A DNA stretch of 64,000 nucleotides from Kribbella sp. NBC_01245 (GCF_036226525.1 NZ_CP108487.1:5208001-5272000), one strand, 5' to 3'. Shown: positions 17,307 through 27,008, counted from the stretch's first letter. The notes: a model not told the origin generated them from the sequence alone. Numbers and translations are program-made.

Positions 17307-18265
17307 CGCTGCTGTCCGTGCGGGATCTGGCCGTGCATTTCCCGGTACGCGAAGGCCTGGCGCTGCGTAGGTCCGTCGTAAGGGCTGTTGACGGCGTCTC
17401 GTTCGACCTCGCGCGGGGCGAAACCCTTGGCCTGGTTGGCGAATCGGGTTGTGGCAAGACGACGACGGGTCGTGCCGTGATGCGTCTGCTCGAACCGACG
17501 AGTGGGCGGATCTCGTTGGACGGCAGGGATATCACTCACGTCACCGGCGGCGAACTCGCTGGCCTGCGGCAACGAATGCAGATCGTCTTCCAGGATCCGT
17601 ACGCCTCGCTCAATCCACGCATGACCGTGCGCCAGATCATCGCGGAACCCCTTATCGCACAGGGCCGTTGGCGTTCCGGCGGCGCTGCGCGGGTGACCGA
17701 GCTACTCGAATTGGTCGGCCTTCAGCCGCGTCACGCCGACTCGTACCCGCATCAGTTCTCTGGTGGCCAAAGGCAACGAATCGGTACGGCGCGCGCCCTC
17801 GCTTTGGAGCCGGAACTGCTCGTGCTGGATGAACCGGTGTCCGCGCTGGACGTCTCGATCCAGGCCCAGCTGGTCAACCTGTTCGTGGATCTGCGGGCGT
17901 CGCTGGATATGGCGATGCTGTTCATCAGCCACGACTTGTCGGTGGTGCGGCATATCAGCGACCGGGTGGCGGTGATGTACCTCGGGCAGATCGTCGAGCA
18001 CGGGCCCGTCCGCGAGGTAATGGACGCGCCCGCCCACCCGTACACCGAGGCGCTGGTCTCCGCCGTACCAGGTGGACCGTCCGGGCGGGAGCGGATCGTG
18101 CTGACGGGCGATCTGCCGTCGGCGGCGAATCCCCCGACCGGCTGCCGATTCCGCACGCGTTGCTGGAAGGCGGACGACCAGTGCGTCGTACAGCCCGAGC
18201 TGCTGGAGTTGCAGCCCGGGCGTTTCGCTGCCTGCTGGCACCCCGACGTTAGACGTCTGGGCTGA
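17303..18265 (+). CDS. peptide-type ABC transporter ATP-binding protein (DppF-like)
   Basis: 320 residues starting at the ATG that overlaps the previous stop. Walker A GESGCGKTT, Q-loop FQDPYASLNPRMTV, signature FSGGQRQRIG, Walker B LLVLDEPVSALD, and the C-terminal TGCRFRTRCWKADDQC cysteine cluster. Last gene of the transporter operon; its 3' end overlaps the convergent SRPBCC gene by 17 bp, and no terminator hairpin is visible. Confidence 0.94.
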   Translation: MTLLSVRDLAVHFPVREGLALRRSVVRAVDGVSFDLARGETLGLVGESGCGKTTTGRAVMRLLEPTSGRISLDGRDITHVTGGELAGLRQRMQIVFQDPYASLNPRMTVRQIIAEPLIAQGRWRSGGAARVTELLELVGLQPRHADSYPHQFSGGQRQRIGTARALALEPELLVLDEPVSALDVSIQAQLVNLFVDLRASLDMAMLFISHDLSVVRHISDRVAVMYLGQIVEHGPVREVMDAPAHPYTEALVSAVPGGPSGRERIVLTGDLPSAANPPTGCRFRTRCWKADDQCVVQPELLELQPGRFAACWHPDVRRLG

Positions 18266-18887
18266 ACTGGGCCAGGGAGATGGTCTTCGCGGCGGCGATC
18301 TCCTCGTCGGTGGCGGTGCCCGAAGCGGCGATGGTCTGCACCCAGGCGTCGATGCAGCCCTTGGAGAATTGCTGGATCTCCAGGCTGTTCGCCTCGGCGA
18401 GCGGGTCGTTGTCGGCCGGCAATTCGCCCGCGAGGTACGGCCGGAGACCCATCAGCGTGAGGTCCCAACCGGGCCCGACGTACAACGCGCCCGAGCCGCT
18501 GCCCGTGATGGCGCCGACCGGTGCGGTGTGCTCGAGCTCGAGCACCGACGTGCCCTCCGCTCCCGCAGTGACGCGAATCTGGACGAAACCGTCCGGGCCG
18601 CCGAAGGTGACCTTGAAGTACGTCGGCGGCTCGCACTCGATCACCTCACCGCCGGCGTTGCCCTGGATCTGGTAGCTGCCGCCAACCTTGAACTCACCCG
18701 TCACCGGGGAGAACCAGCGAGCCAGCCGATCCGGCTCCGTCAGCGCGCTCCAGATGTCCTCGACCTCGGCCTGGTAGCTGCGCCGGACGAGCACAGCCAC
18801 CTCTTCACCCGCACTTCCGGGCTGCCGCGCGACCTGGCGATGGATGGCGTTGACCTCGTTGATGATGTCGATCATGCGCCCCAGCAT
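18249..18887 (-). CDS. SRPBCC/AHSA1-like domain protein
   Basis: 212 residues. The helix-grip fold motif is VLVRRSYQAEVEDIWSALTEPDRLARWFSPVTGEF in outline, with the AxxxVWxALTEPxxLxxWF signature, then GGEVIECEPPTYFKVTFGG and the C-terminal helix YVGPGWDLTLMGL. Such proteins bind hydrophobic ligands; many are partners of ArsR regulators, but no ArsR gene is next to it here. A TATA-rich palindrome 12 bp upstream suggests a nearly leaderless message. A second ATG at 18875 is possible. Confidence 0.88.
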   Translation of the reverse strand: MLGRMIDIINEVNAIHRQVARQPGSAGEEVAVLVRRSYQAEVEDIWSALTEPDRLARWFSPVTGEFKVGGSYQIQGNAGGEVIECEPPTYFKVTFGGPDGFVQIRVTAGAEGTSVLELEHTAPVGAITGSGSGALYVGPGWDLTLMGLRPYLAGELPADNDPLAEANSLEIQQFSKGCIDAWVQTIAASGTATDEEIAAAKTISLAQFSPDV

Positions 18888-18898
18888 TGCAGCCTCTG

Positions 18899-18908
18899 CT
18901 TATATAAG
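18899..18908. promoter_or_regulatory. AT-rich palindrome at the SRPBCC promoter
   Basis: CTTATATAAG is a perfect 10-bp palindrome in GC-rich surroundings, 12 bp before the ATG. TATAAG could serve as the -10 of a promoter with a very short leader. A regulator site is inferred. Confidence 0.4.
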
Positions 18909-19068
18909 TCAAGACCGATGCTGATCGCCAGAGTGTTGCGCCGACCTTCATGTCGCCGACATACTTCACGCCTTGAATAAATGGCACACTGCTTGCGACT
19001 CACGAACTGGTCCGTACCTATCAGCCCCGAACCACCGCCCGTAGTCAGCGGTCGATCAGGAGGACGCA

Positions 19069-19869
19069 GTGAATTCCACCCACCTCGAACGGTCCCGACC
19101 ACGGCTCGGCGCGCGCCGGGCTCGCCGGGCCGCCATCAGCCTGGCCGGCGCGATCGCCCTCATCGCCGCCGTGCCGGTCGTCGCCCACGCCGACCCACCT
19201 CCCGCCCTTCCGCAGAACGCGGACGGCATGGAGCAGACCTACTCACCCGCCTACGACTACGACACCGACGGCTGCTACCCCACACCGGCCATCGGCAGCA
19301 ACGGCGTCATCGCCACCGGCCTCGCGCTCGGCGGCCACATGAACGGCCAATGCCGCGACCAGTGGGACCTCGACAACACCAACGGCTATGCGCGCTACAA
19401 GTGCAACAACGGCTGGTGCGCCATCATGTACGGCCTCTACTTCGAAAAGGACCAGGCGTCGTTAGGCCCAGGCTCTGCCGGCCACCGGCACGACTGGGAA
19501 CACGTGGTGGTGTGGGTCGAGAACGGCACCGCCCAGTACGTCTCCACCTCGCAACACGGCAGCTACGCCGTCCACCACCGCAACAACATCCGCTGGGACG
19601 GCACCCACCCGAAGGTCGTCTACCACAAAGACGGCCCCGGCACGCACTGCTTCCGGGCCGCCAACGGCAACGACGAACCGCCCGAAAACCACTACCACGG
19701 CTGGCAATTCCCCCGCCTCGTCGGCTGGAACGGCTACCCGGCCGGCCTCCGCGACAAACTCGTGAACGCCGACTTCGGCAGCGCCAGCTTCGCCCTCAAA
19801 GACGGCAACTTCAACGGCCAACTAGAAAAAGCCAAACCCTCCGGCATCCCCTTCAACCCCCACGCCTAA
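19069..19869 (+). CDS. secreted NLP/NPP1 (necrosis- and ethylene-inducing-like) protein
   Basis: 266 residues. GTG start with AGGAGG five bases upstream, and an arginine-rich signal peptide ending near residue 41 (VVAHA-DPPP). The family heptapeptide GHRHDWE (138-144) is intact and followed by HVVVWVENG; Asp, His and Glu there bind the metal used to contact plant sphingolipids. The cysteine pair YKCNNGWCAIMYGLYFEK and C-terminal NHYHGWQFP, FGSASFALKDGNF are also family features. NLPs lyse dicot plasma membranes and are known in some actinobacteria. Toxicity here is inferred. A possible promoter is TTGCGA-16-TACCTA (18993-19020). Confidence 0.92.
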   Translation: MNSTHLERSRPRLGARRARRAAISLAGAIALIAAVPVVAHADPPPALPQNADGMEQTYSPAYDYDTDGCYPTPAIGSNGVIATGLALGGHMNGQCRDQWDLDNTNGYARYKCNNGWCAIMYGLYFEKDQASLGPGSAGHRHDWEHVVVWVENGTAQYVSTSQHGSYAVHHRNNIRWDGTHPKVVYHKDGPGTHCFRAANGNDEPPENHYHGWQFPRLVGWNGYPAGLRDKLVNADFGSASFALKDGNFNGQLEKAKPSGIPFNPHA

Positions 19870-20067
19870 CCCCTCCCCTCTCCCCCTCGCCGAGCAGGGC
19901 TCGCCCACCACCCGAACCCGCCGCAAGTAGTCACGTCACGACGCGCCACTCGTGCGGAAAAACGCCCTGCTCCCACCGGCCGCAGACCCCACCCCAAGCC
20001 GCACGATCAGACGCGGAATGCGCCCCCGAGCTAGCGCGATCGGACGCGGAATGCGCCCCCGAACCAG

Positions 20068-20270
20068 CACGGTCGGACGCGGAATGCGAACGTCCGGGCG
20101 GATCTGGGGACAACTCTCCCGCGAGGTGCCTTGTTACGTCGCGCGTGTGCAAACACAAGGAGGCACCTCGCGGGAAGGTCTTCCACAGATTGGCCCGGAC
20201 GTGTGCGGTTCGGGGCTTATCGCCGGGGGCTCACTGTCCACAAGCCGCATTCCGCGTCCGACCGTGGCAG
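20068..20270. repeat. mosaic hairpin-centred repeat element, copy B
   Basis: The head motif CGGTCGGACGCGGAATGCG is followed by a hairpin. Its arms, CTCCCGCGAGGTGCCTTG and CAAGGAGGCACCTCGCGGGA, flank a GTTACGTCGCGCGTGTG-type loop. Then come CACTGTCCACAAGC and the inverted motif CGCATTCCGCGTCCGACCG. Two further head copies precede it at 33-bp spacing (from about 20006). Same orientation as copy C, opposite to copy A. The stretch 19870-20067 before it holds no gene. Confidence 0.8.
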
Positions 20271-20366
20271 GGGTCTTTCCACACGAGTGGACGCGTCATG
20301 ACGTGACCACTCGCGGCCGACTCGGCCGACGGGCGTTCATGCGTGGGCGGCGGGTTGAGCGCTGCG

Positions 20367-20815
20367 ACGGTCGGACGCGGAATGCGCCCCGAGCCCGCAC
20401 GGTCGGGCGTGGAATGCGGCTCACGCCCCGCACGGTCGGACGTGGAATGCGGCTCACGCCCCGCACGGTCGGACGTGGAATGCGGCTCACGCCCCGCACG
20501 GTCGGACGTGGAATGCGGCTCACGCCCCGCACGGTCGGACGTGGAATGCGGCTCACGCCCCGCACGGTCGGACGTGGAATGCGGCTCACGCCCCGCACGG
20601 TCGGACGTGGAATGCGGCTCACGCCCCGCACGGTCGGACGTGGAATGCGGCTCACGCCCCGCACGGTCGGACGTGGAATGCGGCTCACGCCCCGCACGGT
20701 CGGACGTGGAATGCGGCTCACGCCCCGCACGGTCGGACGTGGAATGCGGCTCACGCCCCGCACGGTCGGACGTGGAATGCGGCTCACGCCCCGCACGGTC
20801 GGACGCGGAATGCGA
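20367..20815. repeat. 33-bp tandem repeat array (14 head motifs)
   Basis: CACGGTCGGACGTGGAATGC followed by GGCTCACGCCCCG recurs with exact 33-bp spacing. Motif starts are at 20399 and every 33 bp to 20795 (13 copies), plus one at 20367 spaced 32 bp. Inner units are almost identical; the first and last are divergent (GGGCGTGG, GGACGCGG). Because 33 is a multiple of 3 without stops, all six frames appear open, but the repeats are not coding-like. Confidence 0.92.
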
Positions 20816-20995
20816 ACGTGCGGGTGGATTTGGGGACAACACTTCCGCGAGGTGCCTTGTTGTGTGGCGCGTGTGCAACACAAGGAGGCACTTCGCGGGA
20901 GGGTTTTGCACAAATTGGCTCGGGCGTGTGCGGGTTGGGAGTTGGTGCCGTGGGCTTGGTGTCCACAGGCCGCATTTTGCGTCCGACCGTGGGAG
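20793..20995. repeat. mosaic hairpin-centred repeat element, copy C
   Basis: The last unit of the 33-bp array serves as its head. Then follow a hairpin (cores CCGCGAGGTGCCTTG and CAAGGAGGCACTTCGCGG), the long right arm with GTGTCCACAGGCCGCAT, and the inverted motif TTTTGCGTCCGACCGTGG. The right arm is the reverse complement of the left arm of copy A, including CTGTGGAC and the CCGCACAC stretch. Confidence 0.8.
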
Positions 20996-20998
20996 GGG

Positions 20999-21057
20999 GT
21001 TCGGCTCGAGTGGGAGGGGGTTCGGCTCGAGTGGGAGGGGGTTCGGCTCGAGTGGGC
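20999..21057. repeat. 21-bp direct repeats, three copies
   Basis: GTTCGGCTCGAGTGGGAGGG repeats at 21-bp intervals (TTCGGCTCGAG at 21000, 21021 and 21042). It directly follows element C. The remaining stretch to 21171 shows G-rich DNA and no recognisable site. Confidence 0.85.
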
Positions 21058-21171
21058 GTGTTGTGACGGGGCCACTCGCGGGAGCAGGGTGTGGAGGAGC
21101 GGGAGGGGAAGGGGGAGTTGGGGTGGGGTTAATCGGTTGCTTGGGTGGGTGGGGGCGTGTTGGCTGCGGGG

Positions 21172-22173
21172 GTGATCAAGGTTGGTGAGGTGGATCCGTT
21201 TGATTCGTGTGCTTTTGGCGATTGGTATGACGCGTTGGCGACGGGGGCGCGGGCGGATCGGGAGGCGCCGGTTGTCTCTACGCTGAAGGCGTTGGCGTTT
21301 TCGCTGCAGAATCCGGGTGAGCGGCTTCGCCGGTTGGCCGTTGCCGCGGTCGAGGATGGGCAGACGGTTGGCGCGATGCTGTTCGAACTGCCGCTCGTCG
21401 ACAACCTCACCAACGTCTCGGTCGAGATCGACGTACCACCCGCACATCGGCGCAAGGGCGTCGCGACGGCGCTTTGGGCCTGGGCGGTCGAACGTGCGGC
21501 CGCCGAGCAGCGCACGATCGTTCAGACCGAGATCAACGTGCCGCGCGGTTTCGGGTTGGACGAGTGGCCCGGCGCGGTGTTCGCGGCAAAGCTCGGACTG
21601 GTCAGCGAGAACACCGAGGACCATTTCGTCACGCGCCTGCCGTTCGATGCGGAGACGTATTCGTTGCTCAAGGCAAAGGCGCCCGCGCTCACGTCGTACC
21701 GGCTGATCTCTTGGGCTGGGAGTTGCCCGGAGGAGCAGTTGCAGGCGTACGCCGAGCTGCATTCGGCGATGGAGCGGGATGTGCCGAGCGGCGGGTTGAC
21801 CCGCGAGGCGAGCGTCTGGGATGCCGAGCGGGTGCGGAAGAGCGAGGCCCGGTTGGCCGAGAGCTACCTGTCCCTGGTGACGTTGGCCCAGACGCTCGAC
21901 GGCGAGCCCGCCGGATACACGTTGATCTACGTACCGCTCGACGATCCGGCGAATGTCCTGCAGGACGACACGTTGGTGCTGCGCGAGCACCGGGGCAACA
22001 ACCTCGGCACCCACCTAAAGCTCGCCAACCTCGACCAACTCGCCGCCGCGCAGGATCACCACGGCTGGCTGCACACCTGGACGTCCGACGAGAACGGGCC
22101 GATGCAAAAGGTCAACGCCCGGTTCGGCTTCCGCCCGGTCGAGCAGATGCACGAGTTCGAAGGCACCATCTAA
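21172..22173 (+). CDS. two-domain GNAT acetyltransferase
   Basis: About 333 residues. The N-terminal GNAT domain has VSVEIDVPPAHRRKGVATALWAWA (acetyl-CoA pyrophosphate loop RRKGVA). The C-terminal domain has DDTLVLREHRGNNLGTHLKLANL (RGNNLG) and a final NARFGFRPVEQMHEFEG. The layout recalls mycothiol synthase-type tandem GNATs, but the key MshD residues are not obvious, so the substrate is unknown. Several GTG/TTG starts exist (21145, 21157, 21172); none has a good ribosome site, and GTG 21172 is chosen as closest to the fold. It lies just downstream of the repeat region. Confidence 0.8.
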   Translation: MIKVGEVDPFDSCAFGDWYDALATGARADREAPVVSTLKALAFSLQNPGERLRRLAVAAVEDGQTVGAMLFELPLVDNLTNVSVEIDVPPAHRRKGVATALWAWAVERAAAEQRTIVQTEINVPRGFGLDEWPGAVFAAKLGLVSENTEDHFVTRLPFDAETYSLLKAKAPALTSYRLISWAGSCPEEQLQAYAELHSAMERDVPSGGLTREASVWDAERVRKSEARLAESYLSLVTLAQTLDGEPAGYTLIYVPLDDPANVLQDDTLVLREHRGNNLGTHLKLANLDQLAAAQDHHGWLHTWTSDENGPMQKVNARFGFRPVEQMHEFEGTI

Positions 22174-22199
22174 CGCTTACCGCTGATAACCCGGCGCCG

Positions 22200-22223
22200 C
22201 TGTCGGCCCCCGAACGCCGACAG
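22200..22223. terminator. small hairpin between convergent genes
   Basis: CTGTCGGC (22200-22207) pairs with GCCGACAG (22216-22223), between the stop of the GNAT gene (+) and the stop of the small basic protein (-). No T tract. Confidence 0.55.
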
Positions 22224-22241
22224 CCGGCCGAATTGCCGAGG

Positions 22242-22382
22242 TCAGGAGAAGATGGCGCGCCGACGGGCGACGCGGCGCTCGCGGGCGTGGACGCGGCGGC
22301 GGGCCTTCCGCGACAGCTTGCGCTCCGGCGGGACCACACCGAAGAGGGTGGGGAACGGCTGCGGCTGCTGGTCGAACGGCAT
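22242..22382 (-). CDS. small basic protein of 46 residues
   Basis: An ATG at 22382 with AGGAG six bases upstream opens a 47-codon frame. The sequence begins MPFDQQPQPFPTLFGVVPPE, then has RKLSRKARRRVHARERRVAR and ends RRAIFS. It contains 15 Arg/Lys in the last 26 residues, likely a helix binding nucleic acid or ribosomes. I do not recognise a family. It diverges from acs (188 bp apart) and converges on the GNAT gene. High third-position GC and the strong ribosome site support it as real. Confidence 0.6.
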   Translation of the reverse strand: MPFDQQPQPFPTLFGVVPPERKLSRKARRRVHARERRVARRRAIFS

Positions 22383-22569
22383 CTGGCACTCCTGAACTCA
22401 CTGGGCTGACAGAGGGTCAGATGCACGCGAAGGCGCGTCGGTTCCGCTTCAACACCAAGTTCCTGCAGACGGCACCAGTTCCGTCCCTGGTCCGGCGTTG
22501 GTAGAAAGGGGGTCGGGTGCGTACTGCGCCCTGACCTGTGCCTGTGTCGGATGACCGAGGAGTCCACGC

Positions 22570-24555
<1,986 letters not shown>

Positions 24556-24572
24556 GCCTCAAGTAACCCGCG

Positions 24573-24602
24573 ACGGGACGCCTCTTGCGAGGGGCGTCCC
24601 GT
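24573..24602 (+). terminator. terminator of acs
   Basis: ACGGGACGCC (24573-24582) pairs perfectly with GGCGTCCCGT (24593-24602), 17 bp after the acs stop, followed by a short T-containing tail. Confidence 0.85.
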
Positions 24603-24610
24603 TAGCGTTT

Positions 24611-24636
24611 GTAAGACCATTTGGTAAATGACTTAC
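24611..24636. promoter_or_regulatory. inverted repeat upstream of the M23 peptidase gene
   Basis: GTAAGACCATTT and AAATGACTTAC form a near-perfect AT-rich inverted repeat about 100 bp before the peptidase ATG. It stands out in base composition and looks like a regulator operator. The regulator is unknown. Confidence 0.45.
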
Positions 24637-24733
24637 CGGCGGGTCGCGTTTATTGGTGGTAACTGTCGGGAAGGGTTGCGGTGCGCTCCATTGCGTTGCG
24701 GGGCGTCCCACCTCTTCGAAGGATGGTCCGCCC

Positions 24734-25783
24734 ATGCGCAAACTTTCCCCATTCCGTACGTCGGTGGTCGTCGCCCTCGGCGTTGCCCTCGCGGCCGGGT
24801 CCAATCTCGCGGTCGCCGCTGACTCCACGTCGGCCGGAGGCTCGGCACTTCCCGTCAGCCTGCGGTCGTCCCAGCAGGCGTTGTCAGGCGAGTCGACCCG
24901 GGCGTTGGCCCAGGCCGTCGCGGCAGACGCGCTCGGGCAGAGCGCCGAGACGAAGGGCGTGGCCCCGGTCGAAGCCGCCGGGCGATTGGCCCGAGCCCGG
25001 CGCGAGGTGGTCGTCGACGTTCGTTCCGCCTCGGCCGGTTGGGCCCGAGGCGTGGCGTACATCGAGGCACCCGACAAGGAACACGCTGCTCCGCAGGGCT
25101 GGCTGTTCGTCGCGCGGCACGTCGACGGGCGTTGGGTCGCCGGGCTGGAGGGTGACCAGGAGTTCGCCGGTTTCGTGGCCGGCTCCCCGCTTGTCCAGGC
25201 CGCGGAGCGCGCCACCCTCAAGGCGTTCGCGGAGAAGAAGGCGACCACGTCGGCGTACGGCACTCTCGCCGTGACCGGCCTGCTGCTGCCGTGGATGCCG
25301 GACTACTACATGACGATGTCCGGCGGACCGCACGCCTGGGATGGCGGCTCCGGGCCCTGGAGCAGCATGGACTTCGCGGGCGGCAACGCCAGCGGCATCG
25401 TCCGCTCGTCGGGCTCCGGTACGGCGACCTCGATGTGCGGCGCCGGCGGCGGTTGGACCCGAGTGATCCACCCGAACGGGTTCTCGACCGACTACTACCA
25501 CATGCGCAGTACGACCTACTACAACGGAACGGCAGTCGGGCGCAGCGCGTACCTCGGCGTCATCGGCGTCGACGTCTGCGCCGGTGGAGCGGCCTCAGGA
25601 GCCCACGTCCATTGGGGTTTGCGCACGTACGACGCCGCCATGAACGGCCAGTACACGAACCTCCACGGCCGCGGGATCGGCGGCTGGACCTTCTACCACG
25701 GCTCGGCGCAGTACGGCGGCTACGCGACCCGCCTCGGCGTCGTCGCCTATCCCGGCCACGCCATCTACAACCGCTTCAGCTGA
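24734..25783 (+). CDS. secreted M23 metallopeptidase, LasA/beta-lytic type
   Basis: 349 residues. Signal peptide to about residue 29 (AVAA-DST), a propeptide-like region to about 190, then the catalytic domain. Zinc ligands are His200 (GGPHAWDGGSGPWSSMD), Asp213 and His293 in AHVHWGL, with His291 as general base. The 13-residue His-Asp spacing and the GGSGxPWSSxD loop match LasA (staphylolysin) rather than lysostaphin. YYHM and the Cys pair C-GAGGG/VDVC also fit. Cleaves glycine-containing peptide bridges of other bacteria's walls in this family; use as a lytic predation enzyme is inferred. A palindrome lies in its promoter region. Confidence 0.9.
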   Translation: MRKLSPFRTSVVVALGVALAAGSNLAVAADSTSAGGSALPVSLRSSQQALSGESTRALAQAVAADALGQSAETKGVAPVEAAGRLARARREVVVDVRSASAGWARGVAYIEAPDKEHAAPQGWLFVARHVDGRWVAGLEGDQEFAGFVAGSPLVQAAERATLKAFAEKKATTSAYGTLAVTGLLLPWMPDYYMTMSGGPHAWDGGSGPWSSMDFAGGNASGIVRSSGSGTATSMCGAGGGWTRVIHPNGFSTDYYHMRSTTYYNGTAVGRSAYLGVIGVDVCAGGAASGAHVHWGLRTYDAAMNGQYTNLHGRGIGGWTFYHGSAQYGGYATRLGVVAYPGHAIYNRFS

Positions 25784-25817
25784 TCCCGCCACCCGGCCCC
25801 TTGCCCACAGCGAGTTG

Positions 25818-26198
25818 TCAGGTGGGGAGGTAGGTGGGCCACCAGGGTGGGACGTTGCCGGGGCAGATCGGGGCCACGGACCAGGCGGGCGTACCGGCCC
25901 AGGAGAAGAGGGCCAGGTCGGCGATGGTGATGGCGATCAGGGCGGCGAGCAAGGGCTTGAAGAACTTGCCGCCGCCTTTGCCCTTCTGGGACAACTGGAA
26001 GACGACGTTGAAGAGGACCATGTTCACCACCATCGCCACGGGCACGCCCACGAAGAGCAGGGTCACGCCGTTGCCAACGTCGTTGATCTGGACGTTGCAC
26101 GTGTCCCAGGCCCGCCGGGTCACCGTCAGCAGCCCGACCGCAGCCCCGCCCCCGACCACCAGGGTCAGGAACGACAAGACCTTCGCAGGATTCGCCAT
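25818..26198 (-). CDS. small membrane protein, three predicted spans
   Basis: 126 residues from ATG 26198. Spans at VLSFLTLVVGGGAAVGLLTV, VTLLFVGVPVAMVVNMVLFN and PLLAALIAITIADLALFSW, a Lys/Gly-rich loop (SQKGKGGGKFFK) and a Pro/Trp-rich C-terminus with two Cys outside the membrane. No family recognised. The 83 bp to the next gene hold nothing visible. Confidence 0.65.
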   Translation of the reverse strand: MANPAKVLSFLTLVVGGGAAVGLLTVTRRAWDTCNVQINDVGNGVTLLFVGVPVAMVVNMVLFNVVFQLSQKGKGGGKFFKPLLAALIAITIADLALFSWAGTPAWSVAPICPGNVPPWWPTYLPT

Positions 26199-26281
26199 GC
26201 GCGTCACCGTAAGCGCTAGCGGGTGCCTTCCGCACGCCTCGGTGGCCCAGCGCGGCGAGTTGGCCCGGTTGCGCAGCCGGT

Positions 26282-26587
26282 CTAGCGATAGCGCAGCCAG
26301 CGGTACGGCGTGGGCTGGTCGCTGTTCCACTCGTCCGCGTCGGCGGCCGGGACGTCGGTGAAGCCCGCGCCGAGGTAGCTGCGCAACGCGGGCGCGTTGT
26401 CGGGATGGACGCGCAGGAAGATCGCCGGGTAGTGCTTGAGAGCTTCGGCAACGAGTTCCGCGATCAGGCGACGGCCAACGCCGCGCCCCCGCAGCGAGGG
26501 ACGGACGATGAGGTGCGCGAGCTCGACCTTTTCCTCCAATGCCACTCGAACACGGGAGACTAGGCCCGTGACCGTTATCGCCGCCAT
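26282..26587 (-). CDS. short GNAT acetyltransferase, N-terminal half missing
   Basis: 101 residues with the second half of a GNAT fold: VELAHLIVRPSLRGRGVGRRLIAELVAEA (CoA loop RGRGVG) and LRVHPDNAPALRSYLGAGF. About 40-60 residues usual before this core are absent, and the frame is closed by a stop 13 codons upstream. Its 5' end overlaps the divergent membrane-protein gene by 20 bp. Either a minimal GNAT or a truncated remnant. Confidence 0.55.
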   Translation of the reverse strand: MAAITVTGLVSRVRVALEEKVELAHLIVRPSLRGRGVGRRLIAELVAEALKHYPAIFLRVHPDNAPALRSYLGAGFTDVPAADADEWNSDQPTPYRWLRYR

Positions 26588-27008
26588 CGTCCATGCCGGA
26601 TTGGCCGCCGCCTGGGTGGGCGGAATGGCCTATTCCCTGTTCGTCGTACAACCCAAACTGCGCAGGTATTTCGGCCCGGACGAAGACGGCCGCGAGGCGC
26701 TCACCATGATGATTGCCGCGGGCAACCGCTGGAAGGTGATCGGCCTGATCGGCGTGATCGCGGCGACCGGCGCATTCCTACTCTGGTTGACGTCGTCGCC
26801 CCTGTGGATCCACCTGGTCAAGGTAGTTTTGTTGCTCGCGGCAACCGCAATCTTCTGGTACGTCTCCTGGCGGCACTGGCCCCGCCGCGTCTTCGCCACC
26901 AGCACCGAACTCCCCGCCTTCCAACGACGCCTCCGCCTCCTAGCGTCGACCATGCTCGCTCTCACCGCCACCGCATTCGCCCTCGGCATCGCCGCCTCCC
27001 ACCTCTGA
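26568..27008 (+). CDS. four-span membrane protein (CopD/DUF4149-like)
   Basis: 146 residues, GTG start. N-terminal IAAIVHAGLAAAWVGGMAYSLFVVQP, in which the HAGLAAAWVGG pattern resembles CopD-type or DUF4149 membrane proteins. Further spans are IGLIGVIAATGAFLLWL, IHLVKVVLLLAATAIFWYVS and LLASTMLALTATAFALGIA. Conserved His in span 1 and span 3 could bind metal or heme; function is not established. An earlier start would run into the divergent GNAT gene. Confidence 0.7.
   Translation: MTVIAAIVHAGLAAAWVGGMAYSLFVVQPKLRRYFGPDEDGREALTMMIAAGNRWKVIGLIGVIAATGAFLLWLTSSPLWIHLVKVVLLLAATAIFWYVSWRHWPRRVFATSTELPAFQRRLRLLASTMLALTATAFALGIAASHL

Noticed and set aside
20399..20815. CRISPR array
   Set aside because: Repeats are contiguous 33-bp units with no variable spacers, and no cas genes are present in the window.
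19952..21188. Long open frames on both strands through the repeat region (up to 572 codons)
   Set aside because: The 33-bp and 21-bp units are multiples of three without stops, so frames stay open by chance. The translations are arginine-rich tandem peptides with no start signals.
22410..22569. Riboswitch or Crp site upstream of acs
   Set aside because: No conserved riboswitch core and no GTGA-N6-TCAC pair could be found in this stretch.
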